Positions 57,111-64,000 of a stretch of DNA of 64,000 bases are shown piece after piece. A program made the translations under genes and the position numbers. Origin of the DNA: Prochlorococcus sp. AG-355-G23 (GTDB lineage: Bacteria; Cyanobacteriota; Cyanobacteriia; PCC-6307; Cyanobiaceae); contig QCDK01000002.1 of the NCBI GenBank assembly GCA_003278765.1, positions 91,460 to 155,459 on the forward strand. The letters are read 5' to 3'. Within the stretch, counting starts at the first letter, position 1. Each line of letters opens with the position of its first letter. The notes under the pieces are model-generated. The model ran no database searches, had not been told where the DNA came from, and saw only the letters and a list, made by a program, of their open reading frames with translations.

Positions 57111-59522
57111 ATGCAAGAGAAAAGTTATTCTAAAAAATCATATTCAGATAACTCCTTAGAAGAAGAATCTATAAGCCTTTTAGAGTGGGATTCATTAAAA
57201 ACGCATTTATCTTCATTCGCCTCAACTGAAATGGGTAAAAGAGCAATTTTAAGTTTTGGTATTCCTTCAGAATACGAAGCCTCTAAAAGACTGTTGAATG
57301 AAACTGTTGAAATAAATGAGCTAGAAAATAATTTAGATAAATCTATTAGTTTTTCTGGTGTTTTTGATATTAGTAGAAATATTGAAATTTGTTCTAAGGG
57401 AGGTGTAATTTTATCTTCTGATTTGTTAGAAATAGCGAAAACAATTTCTGCAGCAAGAAATTTAAAAAAAATCTTATTAGATTTTGAAGAAAGGCCTTAT
57501 ATTTCATCACTTTCAAAAAATTTAATTGACCATCAGAATATCGAAACGATTTTTAAAAAAGGTATTGAACCTAATGGAAGGATTTCAGACAATGCAAGTA
57601 ATGAACTATCTATTCTTAGAAAAGAATTATTATCTAAGAAACTTGAAAGAAAAATATTAGTTGATAAATTTATTCAAAAGAATTTAGCTTATTTGCAAGA
57701 TACTACTATTGGAGATCGATATGGTAGGCCTGTTTTAGCATTCAAAGTTAATTATGTAGATAAATTTAAAGGTATAATTCATGACTCTTCATCCTCAGGA
57801 AATACAGTATATTTTGAGCCTGAAAGTGTAGTTATCAAAGGTAATAAGATTGCTTCTTTAGAGGCTAGGATCACAGCAGAAGAATTTAAATTACAAAAGA
57901 AATGGTCACAAGTTGTTAGTGATAATTCAGAAAGTCTCATTGAAATGGCATCCATTTTATTGAGATTAGAAAATGCTCTAACTCGTTCAAGATATTCGAA
58001 ATGGATTGGAGGCAAAACTCCTACCTTTGATAAAAATCCTATTGTTTCTTTAATTGGTTTTTCTCATCCGTTATTGATTTGGGAACACAAGAAAAAAGGA
58101 GCCCCTCCCCCAGTGGCTGTCGATTTTCACATAAATAGAAATATTAAGGTTGTTGCTATTACAGGTCCAAATACTGGAGGTAAAACGGCAGCTTTAAAAG
58201 GTTTGGGTTTGTCTTTACTTATGGCTAGGGCAGGATTATTGATACCCTCAACTAATAACCCTATTATCCCTTTTTGTCCAAATATATATGTGGATATAGG
58301 AGATAATCAATCATTAGAAGAAAATTTATCTACCTTCAGTGGGCATATATCCCGCATAAAAGAAATATTGGATTCACTTGATAATAAGAAAGGATTATCT
58401 GTTGTTTTGTTAGATGAGATTGGATCTGGTACAGATCCTCTTGAAGGAAGTGCTCTTGCGATGGCTTTATTAAAAGAATTTGCAAATAAATCTGATATCA
58501 CAATAGCAACTACACATTATGGAGATATTAAGGCTTTAAAATATAATGACTCAAGATTTGAAAACGTATCAGTTGCCTTTGACGAGGATTCTTTGAAACC
58601 AAAGTATATACTCAACTGGGGTATTCCTGGGAGAAGTAATGCTTTGTCAATTTCAAAGAGAATTGGTCTGGATGAAAGCATACTTAATGATGCTGCAAAT
58701 TATCTCAAGCCAAAAGAGGTTGATAATATTAACAGTATTATTAAAGGACTTGAGGAAGAGAGGATTAAGCAACAAAATTCTGCAGAAGCTGCTGCAGAAC
58801 TGATTGCAAGGACTGAAATATTACATGATGAACTGAAGAGAAATTATGAATATCAAAAAATAAATGCTGAAAAAATCCAAGAAATTGAAAGGTCTAAATT
58901 ATCAAAACATATTGTATCCGCTAAAAAGGAGGTAATAGATTTGATTAAAAAATTAAGAGATAAAAATGTTAATGGAGAGGATACGAGAATTATTGGAAAA
59001 AGATTAAAGGAAATTGAGACGGAACATTTAACCCAAAAAAAATTTGAAAAATCAATATCATGGAATCCTCAGATAGGCGATTTTGTGAAAATTAAAAGTC
59101 TAAATAGTACGGGACAAATTGTAGATTTAGATAAAAAAGATGGTTTTTACGAAGTTAAATGTGGTGCATTCAGAAGCACATTATCTGTAAATGACTTTGA
59201 AGGTATTAATGGAGAAAAGCCTAATTTCAAAAGTTCAAAAATTGAGATCAACTCTACAAGAGAAGATTTTTCTTTTTCTAAAATTAGAACGAGTAAAAAT
59301 ACAATTGACGTAAGAGGGTTAAGAGTTCATGAAGCCGAAATAATTATTGAGGAAAAAATTAGAAAATTTCATGGACCGCTATGGATTGTTCATGGAATTG
59401 GAACAGGGAAATTAAAAAAAGGACTAAGAAATTGGTTATCAGGTTTAAATTATGTTGATAAGATTGAAGATGCTGGCAATAACGAGGGTGGGCCTGGTTG
59501 CAGTATTGCGTGGATAAAATAA
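57111..59522 (+). CDS. mutS2: MutS2 ATPase with C-terminal Smr domain
   Basis: MutS2-type protein of 803 residues (start at ATG 57111; an in-frame TTG at 57093 would add six). It acts on stalled ribosomes and on branched DNA in other bacteria. ATPase motifs are GPNTGGKTAALKG, LLDEIGSGTDPLEGSALA and TTHYGDIKAL. A long coiled-coil follows, then the Smr domain with DVRGLRVHEAEIIIEEKI and HGIGTGKLKKGLRNW near the C-terminus. The start of coding is only 15 bp after the VOC stop. Confidence 0.94.
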   Translation: MQEKSYSKKSYSDNSLEEESISLLEWDSLKTHLSSFASTEMGKRAILSFGIPSEYEASKRLLNETVEINELENNLDKSISFSGVFDISRNIEICSKGGVILSSDLLEIAKTISAARNLKKILLDFEERPYISSLSKNLIDHQNIETIFKKGIEPNGRISDNASNELSILRKELLSKKLERKILVDKFIQKNLAYLQDTTIGDRYGRPVLAFKVNYVDKFKGIIHDSSSSGNTVYFEPESVVIKGNKIASLEARITAEEFKLQKKWSQVVSDNSESLIEMASILLRLENALTRSRYSKWIGGKTPTFDKNPIVSLIGFSHPLLIWEHKKKGAPPPVAVDFHINRNIKVVAITGPNTGGKTAALKGLGLSLLMARAGLLIPSTNNPIIPFCPNIYVDIGDNQSLEENLSTFSGHISRIKEILDSLDNKKGLSVVLLDEIGSGTDPLEGSALAMALLKEFANKSDITIATTHYGDIKALKYNDSRFENVSVAFDEDSLKPKYILNWGIPGRSNALSISKRIGLDESILNDAANYLKPKEVDNINSIIKGLEEERIKQQNSAEAAAELIARTEILHDELKRNYEYQKINAEKIQEIERSKLSKHIVSAKKEVIDLIKKLRDKNVNGEDTRIIGKRLKEIETEHLTQKKFEKSISWNPQIGDFVKIKSLNSTGQIVDLDKKDGFYEVKCGAFRSTLSVNDFEGINGEKPNFKSSKIEINSTREDFSFSKIRTSKNTIDVRGLRVHEAEIIIEEKIRKFHGPLWIVHGIGTGKLKKGLRNWLSGLNYVDKIEDAGNNEGGPGCSIAWIK

Positions 59523-59563
59523 AATCTAAAAATACCTAGAAAAAAATCTAATAACTTTATTAA

Positions 59564-60547
59564 GTGCAATTTATTGATCAAGCAAAAATTATTCTAAAAG
59601 CTGGAAAAGGTGGAAATGGAATAGTTTCATTTAGGAGAGAAAAATTCGTTCCTGCTGGAGGACCTTCGGGGGGAAATGGCGGCAAAGGGGGTTCAATAAT
59701 TTTGATGGCTGATAATAATCTGCAAACATTATTAGATTTCAAATTCAAACGCGAAATAATCGCTGAAGATGGATGCAAAGGAGGTCCTAATAAGAGGTCA
59801 GGTGCTTCAGGCGAGGATACAATCCTCAAAGTTCCCTGCGGTACAGAAATAAGGGATATTAAAACCGGTATTATTTTAGGAGACTTAACTAAAGATAAAG
59901 AGAGTTTAACTATTGCCATTGGAGGAAGAGGTGGACATGGTAATGCTTACTATTTAAGTAATCAAAATAGAGCCCCAGAATCATTTACTGAAGGTAAAGA
60001 TGGTGAGATATGGGAGGTTCAATTAGAACTTAAACTCCTTGCAGAAGTTGGGATTATAGGCCTCCCAAATGCAGGGAAAAGTACTTTGATTTCCGTTTTA
60101 TCATCTGCTCGTCCAAAAATCGCAAACTATCCTTTCACAACCTTAATACCTAACTTAGGTGTAGTGAGAAAAATAGATGGGAACGGTTGTCTTTTTGCGG
60201 ATATTCCTGGATTAATATCAGGGGCTGCTGATGGAGTAGGTTTAGGGCATGATTTTTTGAGGCATATCCAAAGAACGAAGATACTTATACACTTAATAGA
60301 TTCAATTGCAGAAAATCCTATTAATGATTTTGAAATAATTGAGAAGGAATTAAAAAAATATGGGAAAGGTCTTTTAGATAAGGAAAGGTTAATAGTATTA
60401 AATAAAATGGAACTTGTAGATGATGATTATTTGAAAATAATCATAAAAAAGTTAGAAGATTTATCTAAAAAAAAAGTTTTAGTTATTTCTTCATCTTTAA
60501 AAAAAGGTTTATCTTCACTGCTTTCTGAAGTATGGAAAAGGATCTAA
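59564..60547 (+). CDS. obg: GTPase Obg (CgtA)
   Basis: Ribosome-associated GTPase for 50S assembly and stress signalling, 327 residues, start GTG 59564. The N-terminal glycine-rich Obg domain ([20 protein letters not shown]) is followed by the G domain: [38 protein letters not shown] (G3 and switch) and NKMELV (G4). The C-terminal TGS-like region of some Obg proteins is missing, as usual in cyanobacteria. It follows mutS2 by 41 bp. Confidence 0.95.
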   Translation: MQFIDQAKIILKAGKGGNGIVSFRREKFVPAGGPSGGNGGKGGSIILMADNNLQTLLDFKFKREIIAEDGCKGGPNKRSGASGEDTILKVPCGTEIRDIKTGIILGDLTKDKESLTIAIGGRGGHGNAYYLSNQNRAPESFTEGKDGEIWEVQLELKLLAEVGIIGLPNAGKSTLISVLSSARPKIANYPFTTLIPNLGVVRKIDGNGCLFADIPGLISGAADGVGLGHDFLRHIQRTKILIHLIDSIAENPINDFEIIEKELKKYGKGLLDKERLIVLNKMELVDDDYLKIIIKKLEDLSKKKVLVISSSLKKGLSSLLSEVWKRI

Positions 60548-60633
60548 CTTAATTTTAAAAATTTTTTGTTGATAAATATACTTGATTTAGTAGTGAAAAT
60601 TAGCCATAAATAAGATACTTCTTTAAACACAAT

Positions 60634-60816
60634 ATGAATTTCTACAGCTGTTTTGATGAACAAGGAAAAATAATAGCCAGATGTCAAACCATTCAAGATA
60701 TTGAGGTTCTCAAGAAAATGGGAAGACCAATTGTGGAGGTCAAAGAAATGAAAAATGAGGAGTCGGTAGTATGTTCTTTAACGGGTAGTCCATCTGACTT
60801 TAATAGAGATTACTAA
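60634..60816 (+). CDS. Small conserved-looking 60-aa protein, unknown function
   Basis: A 60-residue protein with two or three cysteines (YSCFD, ARCQT, VVCSL) and an ordered pattern of charged and hydrophobic residues. No family was recognised. It follows obg by 86 bp on the same strand and is closed by the strong terminator at 60833-60862, which supports it being the last gene of a transcript. The codon choice looks like real coding sequence. Cytosolic, as no signal or membrane part is seen. Confidence 0.7.
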   Translation: MNFYSCFDEQGKIIARCQTIQDIEVLKKMGRPIVEVKEMKNEESVVCSLTGSPSDFNRDY

Positions 60817-60832
60817 TAATAATTTAATAAAT

Positions 60833-60862
60833 AAAAAAAGGGCTGTTTGAGCCCTTTTTTTT
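60833..60862. terminator. Bidirectional intrinsic terminator
   Basis: A 12-bp stem AAAAAAAGGGCT (60833-60844) with AGCCCTTTTTTT (60850-60861) closes around a 5-base loop GTTTG, and T-runs appear on both strands (eight T on + at 60855-60862, seven on - from the A-run). It stands between the convergent 60-aa gene and the CP12 gene and can end both transcripts. Confidence 0.92.
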
Positions 60863-60885
60863 ACTTTATGCTTTAATAAGAAAAC

Positions 60886-61104
60886 TCAATCATCATAAAC
60901 GAGACATTCAGGTTCGTCTGGGTTGGCGTCGCAAAATAATTCCAAAGCATTAGGGTCATGTTTATCTTCTGGATGATGTTCCTTATATTCTTCGAGTTCT
61001 TTGAGCTCTTCAGTTAAATGTCTGACCTTTGGAAGATTGCCCTCTGCTTTTGCAGATTCGATTTCCGATTGATCTTTTTGGATGTGTTCGTCAATGGATT
61101 TCAT
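60886..61104 (-). CDS. cp12: CP12 regulatory protein, C-terminal cysteine pair only
   Basis: CP12 links GAPDH and PRK in a dark-inhibited complex of the Calvin cycle. The 72-residue protein has the conserved C-terminal loop with C58 and C67 in LFCDANPDEPEC and the ending VYDD that enters GAPDH. The N-terminal half that carries a second cysteine pair in classic CP12 has none here. The central AWD_VEEL motif is replaced by HLTEELKELEEY. So GAPDH binding is plausible while PRK binding through the N-terminal disulfide is not. Confidence 0.9.
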   Translation of the reverse strand: MKSIDEHIQKDQSEIESAKAEGNLPKVRHLTEELKELEEYKEHHPEDKHDPNALELFCDANPDEPECLVYDD

Positions 61105-61221
61105 TTTAAGCTTTTCGTACTTGAGTAGACATACATAACATAGTTAATTTCTAATGAAATTGCATTATCTATGAACTAAATAAGTGTTCATTACAACATC
61201 ATTTTTTTGGGAAATTGATTT

Positions 61222-62175
61222 TTATATTTTTTCGGACTCTAATCTCATTATTTCCTCTAGCGATGGTAAAATTGGGATTAGTTGATTTGGGTTTAAAGGG
61301 AATAAAGCTTTGTAGTAATCTTTTTTCCATTCATTGTCGAAGCATGTCCTTTTTACGTTAGACAATTTAAAAAATTTTAATCTCCATTCAATAATCTTTT
61401 CAAAACTTGACAGTTCTTGTTCAGTACATTTGAAAAGTTTGCTATATATCAATTCCCATCTTATAAGCGTTGGAAAAAGGAAAATATCTGCGTAGGTTAA
61501 CTCTTCTCCTAATATCCAGTCCCCTTTATTTTTATGTAGTAAATTTTCAATTTCATTTATAGCTGCGAAAAGATTTTTACTTGCTTTATCGTAAGCTGAC
61601 TGGTTTCTGGCGAAACCACATTTATATACGCCATCATTAATGCTGTTATTAATTAAATCTAAAAATTTTTGATTACCATCTTTAATACTTAATGCCTGAT
61701 ATTTCGATTCACTTTTTATTGAATTGAGTAGTCTTATAATCTGTGAACTTTCATTAGACAGAATATTTACTTCATCTTTTACAAAGCTAATTAAAAGAGG
61801 TAATGTCGCTCTAAAAATAGTTTTTTTATTAGCTTTTTTGTAAAAGTCTGAAAGTCTAATACATCCCTTAATCTTTGTATTGAAAATCCATTCGCCATAT
61901 TCAACATCTGCCTTTAAAAAAATTACTTTAACTTTTTTAGATAAATCTTTTATTTCGTGCACGAGTAAAGTTCTTTGACACCATGGACAAGAATGACCTA
62001 CTAATAAATAAATTTGTCCGTTCTCATTATTAATGTCGTATTCACTATTAATGGTTATACCTTTAGGCCTCTTATAATTACCATGTAAATCTGATGGCGC
62101 GAAGCCATTCATTAATTGGTTCCAAAACCAAAACCAGAATTTTCTGGAGGCCTTTATAAGGTATTTATTTTGCAT
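61222..62175 (-). CDS. Glutathione S-transferase, Omega/Xi-like
   Basis: A 317-residue protein. The N-terminal half has a thioredoxin fold with the active Cys in SCPWCQRTLL (about residue 58), the motif of Omega and Xi (glutathionyl-hydroquinone reductase) GSTs. The C-terminal helical half contains WILGEELTYADIFLFPTLIRWELIY, typical of GST-C. Substrate is unknown. It is divergent from the aspartoacylase-like gene (23 bp) and lies upstream of cp12 on the same strand, 117 bp away. Confidence 0.86.
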   Translation of the reverse strand: MQNKYLIKASRKFWFWFWNQLMNGFAPSDLHGNYKRPKGITINSEYDINNENGQIYLLVGHSCPWCQRTLLVHEIKDLSKKVKVIFLKADVEYGEWIFNTKIKGCIRLSDFYKKANKKTIFRATLPLLISFVKDEVNILSNESSQIIRLLNSIKSESKYQALSIKDGNQKFLDLINNSINDGVYKCGFARNQSAYDKASKNLFAAINEIENLLHKNKGDWILGEELTYADIFLFPTLIRWELIYSKLFKCTEQELSSFEKIIEWRLKFFKLSNVKRTCFDNEWKKDYYKALFPLNPNQLIPILPSLEEIMRLESEKI

Positions 62176-62198
62176 AAAATTTAATTTTTAAAGAAAAA

Positions 62199-63104
62199 AT
62201 GACCATTCAAAGAATACTTATCGTTTCAGGCACTCATGGGAATGAAATAAATCCTGTTTGGGCTGTTAAGCAATATAATATTAAGAATAATAGTTTAAAT
62301 AATGGTATTGAGTATGAGTACATCATAGGTAATCCTGCTGCCTATGAAAAAGGTTGTAGATATATAGATGTAGATTTAAATAGATCTTTCAAAGAAAGTG
62401 AAAATTTTGATCAACCTAAGAATAGCTTTTATGAAACTAATAGAGCCAATTTTTTAGTAGATGAATTTGGACTTGACGGACCTAAACCCTGTCAAATTGC
62501 AATCGATTTGCACACTACTACTGCAAATATGGGAACAAGCATTGTTATGTATGGGAGGAGGTCCAAAGATTTTTGTTTAGCTGCATTACTTCAGAACAAA
62601 TTTGGATTGCCTATTTATTTGCACGAAAAAGATAAAGCCCAAACAGGCTTTCTTGTAGAAGCTTGGCCATGTGGTTTAGTTATTGAAATAGGACCTGTCG
62701 CACAAAATTTTTATGATCAGAATATTATAGATAGATTCTCTCTAATAATTAGCTCCATAAGGGAAGAGATAGATAAATTAAAAAACAACCTTGTAGAACT
62801 TCCAAAGGAATTAGTGGTTCACGTTCATCAAGGGAGTATAGATTATCCAAGAGATGAAAAAGGAGATATTGATGGCCTAATTCATCCTGAGAGAATAAAC
62901 CAAGATTGGAAAATGATTAAAAAAGGAGATCCATTATTTCTTGATAGCCAAGGAATAATCCACAAATATGAACGGGAACAATTCATTTGGCCTGTTTTTA
63001 TTGGAGAAGTTGCATATAAGGAAAAAAAAATTGCCATGAGCTACACAAAAAAAGAAGTGATCTGTTTCAAAAAACAATGGGTTCAAGAGTTTGAAAGTTT
63101 TTAA
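62199..63104 (+). CDS. Aspartoacylase-like zinc amidohydrolase
   Basis: A 301-residue protein of the AstE/AspA (M14-like) family. The zinc motif GTHGNEINPVWAV is at residues 12-24, and DLHTTTANMG (about residue 101) supplies the next ligand. The later VEAWPCGLVIEIGPVAQ contains the catalytic Glu. Family members remove acetate or other acyl groups from N-acyl-aspartate, but the natural substrate in marine cyanobacteria is unknown. It ends 118 bp before the 42-aa gene that faces it. Confidence 0.88.
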   Translation: MTIQRILIVSGTHGNEINPVWAVKQYNIKNNSLNNGIEYEYIIGNPAAYEKGCRYIDVDLNRSFKESENFDQPKNSFYETNRANFLVDEFGLDGPKPCQIAIDLHTTTANMGTSIVMYGRRSKDFCLAALLQNKFGLPIYLHEKDKAQTGFLVEAWPCGLVIEIGPVAQNFYDQNIIDRFSLIISSIREEIDKLKNNLVELPKELVVHVHQGSIDYPRDEKGDIDGLIHPERINQDWKMIKKGDPLFLDSQGIIHKYEREQFIWPVFIGEVAYKEKKIAMSYTKKEVICFKKQWVQEFESF

Positions 63105-63222
63105 ATTAAGAAACCCGAACAATAAATCGTTGAAAACTAATAAGAATTTTTTATTTTATAGATAAGTTTATTTAATATTTAATACTTTTATTTTTTTTTT
63201 TTAATTCTTAAATCTTAAAAAC

Positions 63223-63351
63223 CTAAATTCTTTCACTCCAATAAATAACAGCTCCAAAAGCCTCTAATTGCAGTCTTCTATGCTTAGCCTCTCTTAAGGA
63301 AACTACCTCTCTAGATCTTTTTCCGTTAAGAAGCCATTCAATTATTACCAA
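63223..63351 (-). CDS. Small 42-aa protein encoded divergently from psbA
   Basis: Reading the minus strand of the psbA upstream gap gives a 42-codon frame from TTG 63351 to TAG 63223. A strong Shine-Dalgarno GAGGA lies six bases before the TTG. The product is basic and helix-like, with IEWLLNGKRSREVVSLREAK and ending FGAVIYWSERI. It has two Trp, ordered charges and higher GC than the flanking AT-rich sequence, all of which look like coding. I do not recognise a family. It is just below usual gene-length cutoffs. Confidence 0.62.
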   Translation of the reverse strand: MVIIEWLLNGKRSREVVSLREAKHRRLQLEAFGAVIYWSERI

Positions 63352-63440
63352 GTTGAATCCTCAATAACAAAGAAAATCTTAAGACATGGAAGTTCTTTTC
63401 TCTTGTTTTCCAAAAAATAAGTTTACTTAAAGAAAAAATA

Positions 63441-63472
63441 TTTACACATTTTTAGCGATTTTGGTCTAAAAT
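63441..63472 (+). promoter_or_regulatory. Candidate psbA promoter
   Basis: TTTACA (63441-63446) and TCTAAA (63465-63470), or the overlapping TAAAAT (63467-63472), give spacings of 18 or 20 bases. Both elements match sigma-70 type signals moderately. A start near 63478 would give a leader of about 62 bases, a common length for psbA. A mapped transcription start site would settle this. Confidence 0.5.
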
Positions 63473-63480
63473 CTTCGAAG

Positions 63481-63500
63481 CGGAATTTATTTCCGTTTTT
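63481..63500 (+). promoter_or_regulatory. Terminator-like hairpin in the psbA leader
   Basis: CGGAA (63481-63485) and TTCCG (63491-63495) are exact reverse complements around TTTAT, followed by TTTTT (63496-63500). This is a short stem plus U-tract directly downstream of the presumed start. It could stabilise the transcript 5' end or act as a weak attenuator. The five-base stem makes strong termination unlikely. Confidence 0.45.
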
Positions 63501-63508
63501 ATTTACAC

Positions 63509-63524
63509 GTCTCACTTTAGAGAC
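63509..63524 (+). promoter_or_regulatory. Second hairpin near the psbA start codon
   Basis: GTCTC (63509-63513) and GAGAC (63520-63524) pair around a 6-base loop ACTTTA, ending 15 bases before the psbA ATG at 63540. It would cover the AGAGA purines that could serve as ribosome-binding site, so it may tune psbA translation. Seen in sequence, function inferred. Confidence 0.45.
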
Positions 63525-63539
63525 ATACTTTACGAACTC

Positions 63540-64000
63540 ATGACAACTATTCAGCAGCAGCGTTCTTCGCTGTTAAAAGGTTGGCCACAGTTTTGTGAGT
63601 GGGTAACATCAACTAACAACAGAATTTATGTTGGTTGGTTCGGCGTCTTAATGATTCCATGCCTTCTTACAGCAGCGGCTTGCTTCATCGTTGCATTCAT
63701 CGCAGCACCACCAGTAGACATCGACGGAATTAGAGAGCCAGTTGCTGGTTCATTCCTATATGGAAACAACATCATCTCAGGTGCAGTTGTTCCTTCATCT
63801 AACGCTATTGGTCTACACTTCTACCCAATTTGGGAAGCAGCTACTGTAGATGAGTGGTTATACAACGGTGGTCCTTACCAGCTTGTAATTTTCCACTTCC
63901 TAATCGGTATCTCAGCATACATGGGAAGACAGTGGGAGCTTTCATACCGTTTAGGTATGCGTCCATGGATCTGTGTTGCATACTCTGCACCAGTTTCAGC
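63540..64000 (+). CDS. psbA: Photosystem II D1 protein (PsbA), 5' part only
   Basis: Core reaction-center protein of PSII. The frame opens at ATG 63540 and runs off the window after 153 codons. The first residues [12 protein letters not shown] and the [30 protein letters not shown] and [17 protein letters not shown] segments identify D1. The N-terminus is one residue longer than Synechocystis D1, so Q131 here equals Gln130, the residue that hydrogen-bonds pheophytin in the low-light D1 form. Base composition is much higher in GC than neighbours, with C-ending codons, as in very highly expressed genes. Tyr161, His198 and the C-terminus are outside. Confidence 0.98.
   Translation, partial: MTTIQQQRSSLLKGWPQFCEWVTSTNNRIYVGWFGVLMIPCLLTAAACFIVAFIAAPPVDIDGIREPVAGSFLYGNNIISGAVVPSSNAIGLHFYPIWEAATVDEWLYNGGPYQLVIFHFLIGISAYMGRQWELSYRLGMRPWICVAYSAPVS

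Larger units (their letters stand above)
63105..63539. other. Intergenic region between the aspartoacylase gene and psbA (435 bp)
   Basis: This is the longest gap in the window. From left: a T-rich segment including a run of twelve T at 63191-63202, the 42-aa minus-strand gene at 63223-63351, an AT-rich part (63352-63440) that must hold the divergent start signals of the small gene, then the psbA promoter and leader with two hairpins. I saw no tRNA-like fold or mobile element. Confidence 0.75.

Noticed and set aside
63105..63222. A terminator after the aspartoacylase-like gene
   Set aside because: There is a T12 run at 63191-63202, but no GC-containing stem directly precedes it. AAGAATT and AATTCTT could pair only across a loop of about 50 bases.

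Overview
This window is a stretch of a very compact, AT-rich cyanobacterial chromosome. It reads as a high-light type Prochlorococcus. The evidence is the low GC, intergenic gaps that are usually under 100 bp, an NDH-1 operon, phylloquinone (men) genes, ChlM, a short SbtA/SbtB/BicA set, CP12, and psbA at the right edge. The exact strain cannot be fixed from the sequence alone. No insertion sequences, prophage, CRISPR arrays, tRNA or rRNA genes were seen, and no clear pseudogenes.

Layout. 12-2776 (-): ndhA-I-G-E, the membrane arm of NDH-1, followed upstream by citrate synthase and a Lys/Asn-rich membrane-anchored protein. 5.6-13 kb: alternating single genes (rhodanese, trpB, a SUI1-like factor, cysC, purE, chlM, a LuxR-type response regulator, a cysteine desulfurase, rsmH, ndhH). 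13.7-18.8 kb: a phylloquinone cluster, menI on + facing menE-menC-menA on -, with menF divergent from menA. 18.8-19.9 kb: gshB and a glutaredoxin. 20.0-23.6 kb (+): prfB (with a programmed +1 frameshift), a small membrane protein, ybeY, dgkA, a trpG/pabA-type amidotransferase and an exported metallo-beta-lactamase-fold protein. 23.6-28.9 kb (-): a hisC-like gene, argS, nadC, mnmE. 29-38.5 kb: DUF2062, a Rel/SpoT enzyme, an orphan two-domain ABC ATPase, rluD, rbgA, pgk, an exported hypothetical, murG. 38.5-47.7 kb (-): a long run in the order clpB2, secE, nusG, rplK, rplA, rplJ, rplL, rnhA, pyrD, cobD-like, with candidate ribosomal-protein operator RNAs between the genes. 48-52.5 kb: enolase, a UbiB-type kinase with a coupled small coiled-coil protein, and a thioredoxin-reductase-like flavoprotein. 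52.5-55.4 kb (-): bicA-sbtA-sbtB, a bicarbonate uptake set. 55.6-60.8 kb (+): hemB, a VOC protein, mutS2, obg, a 60-aa protein. 60.9-64 kb: CP12, a Xi/Omega-like GST, an aspartoacylase-like protein, a 42-aa small gene found in the psbA upstream gap, and the 5' part of psbA.

The window combines photosynthetic electron transport (ndh, phylloquinone for PSI, ChlM and HemB for chlorophyll, psbA), carbon handling (BicA/SbtA/SbtB, CP12, Pgk, enolase, citrate synthase), redox and sulfur chemistry (CysC, desulfurase, GshB, glutaredoxin, GST, flavin disulfide reductase) and the translation core.

The most interesting points are proteins whose hallmark residues are missing: ClpB2 without D1 arginine fingers, a TrxR-like protein without NADPH motifs, a metallo-beta-lactamase-fold protein without HxHxDH, CP12 without its N-terminal cysteines, and SbtB without its C-terminal redox loop. 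There are also several RNA-level control signals, and almost every convergent gene pair has no space for a terminator.
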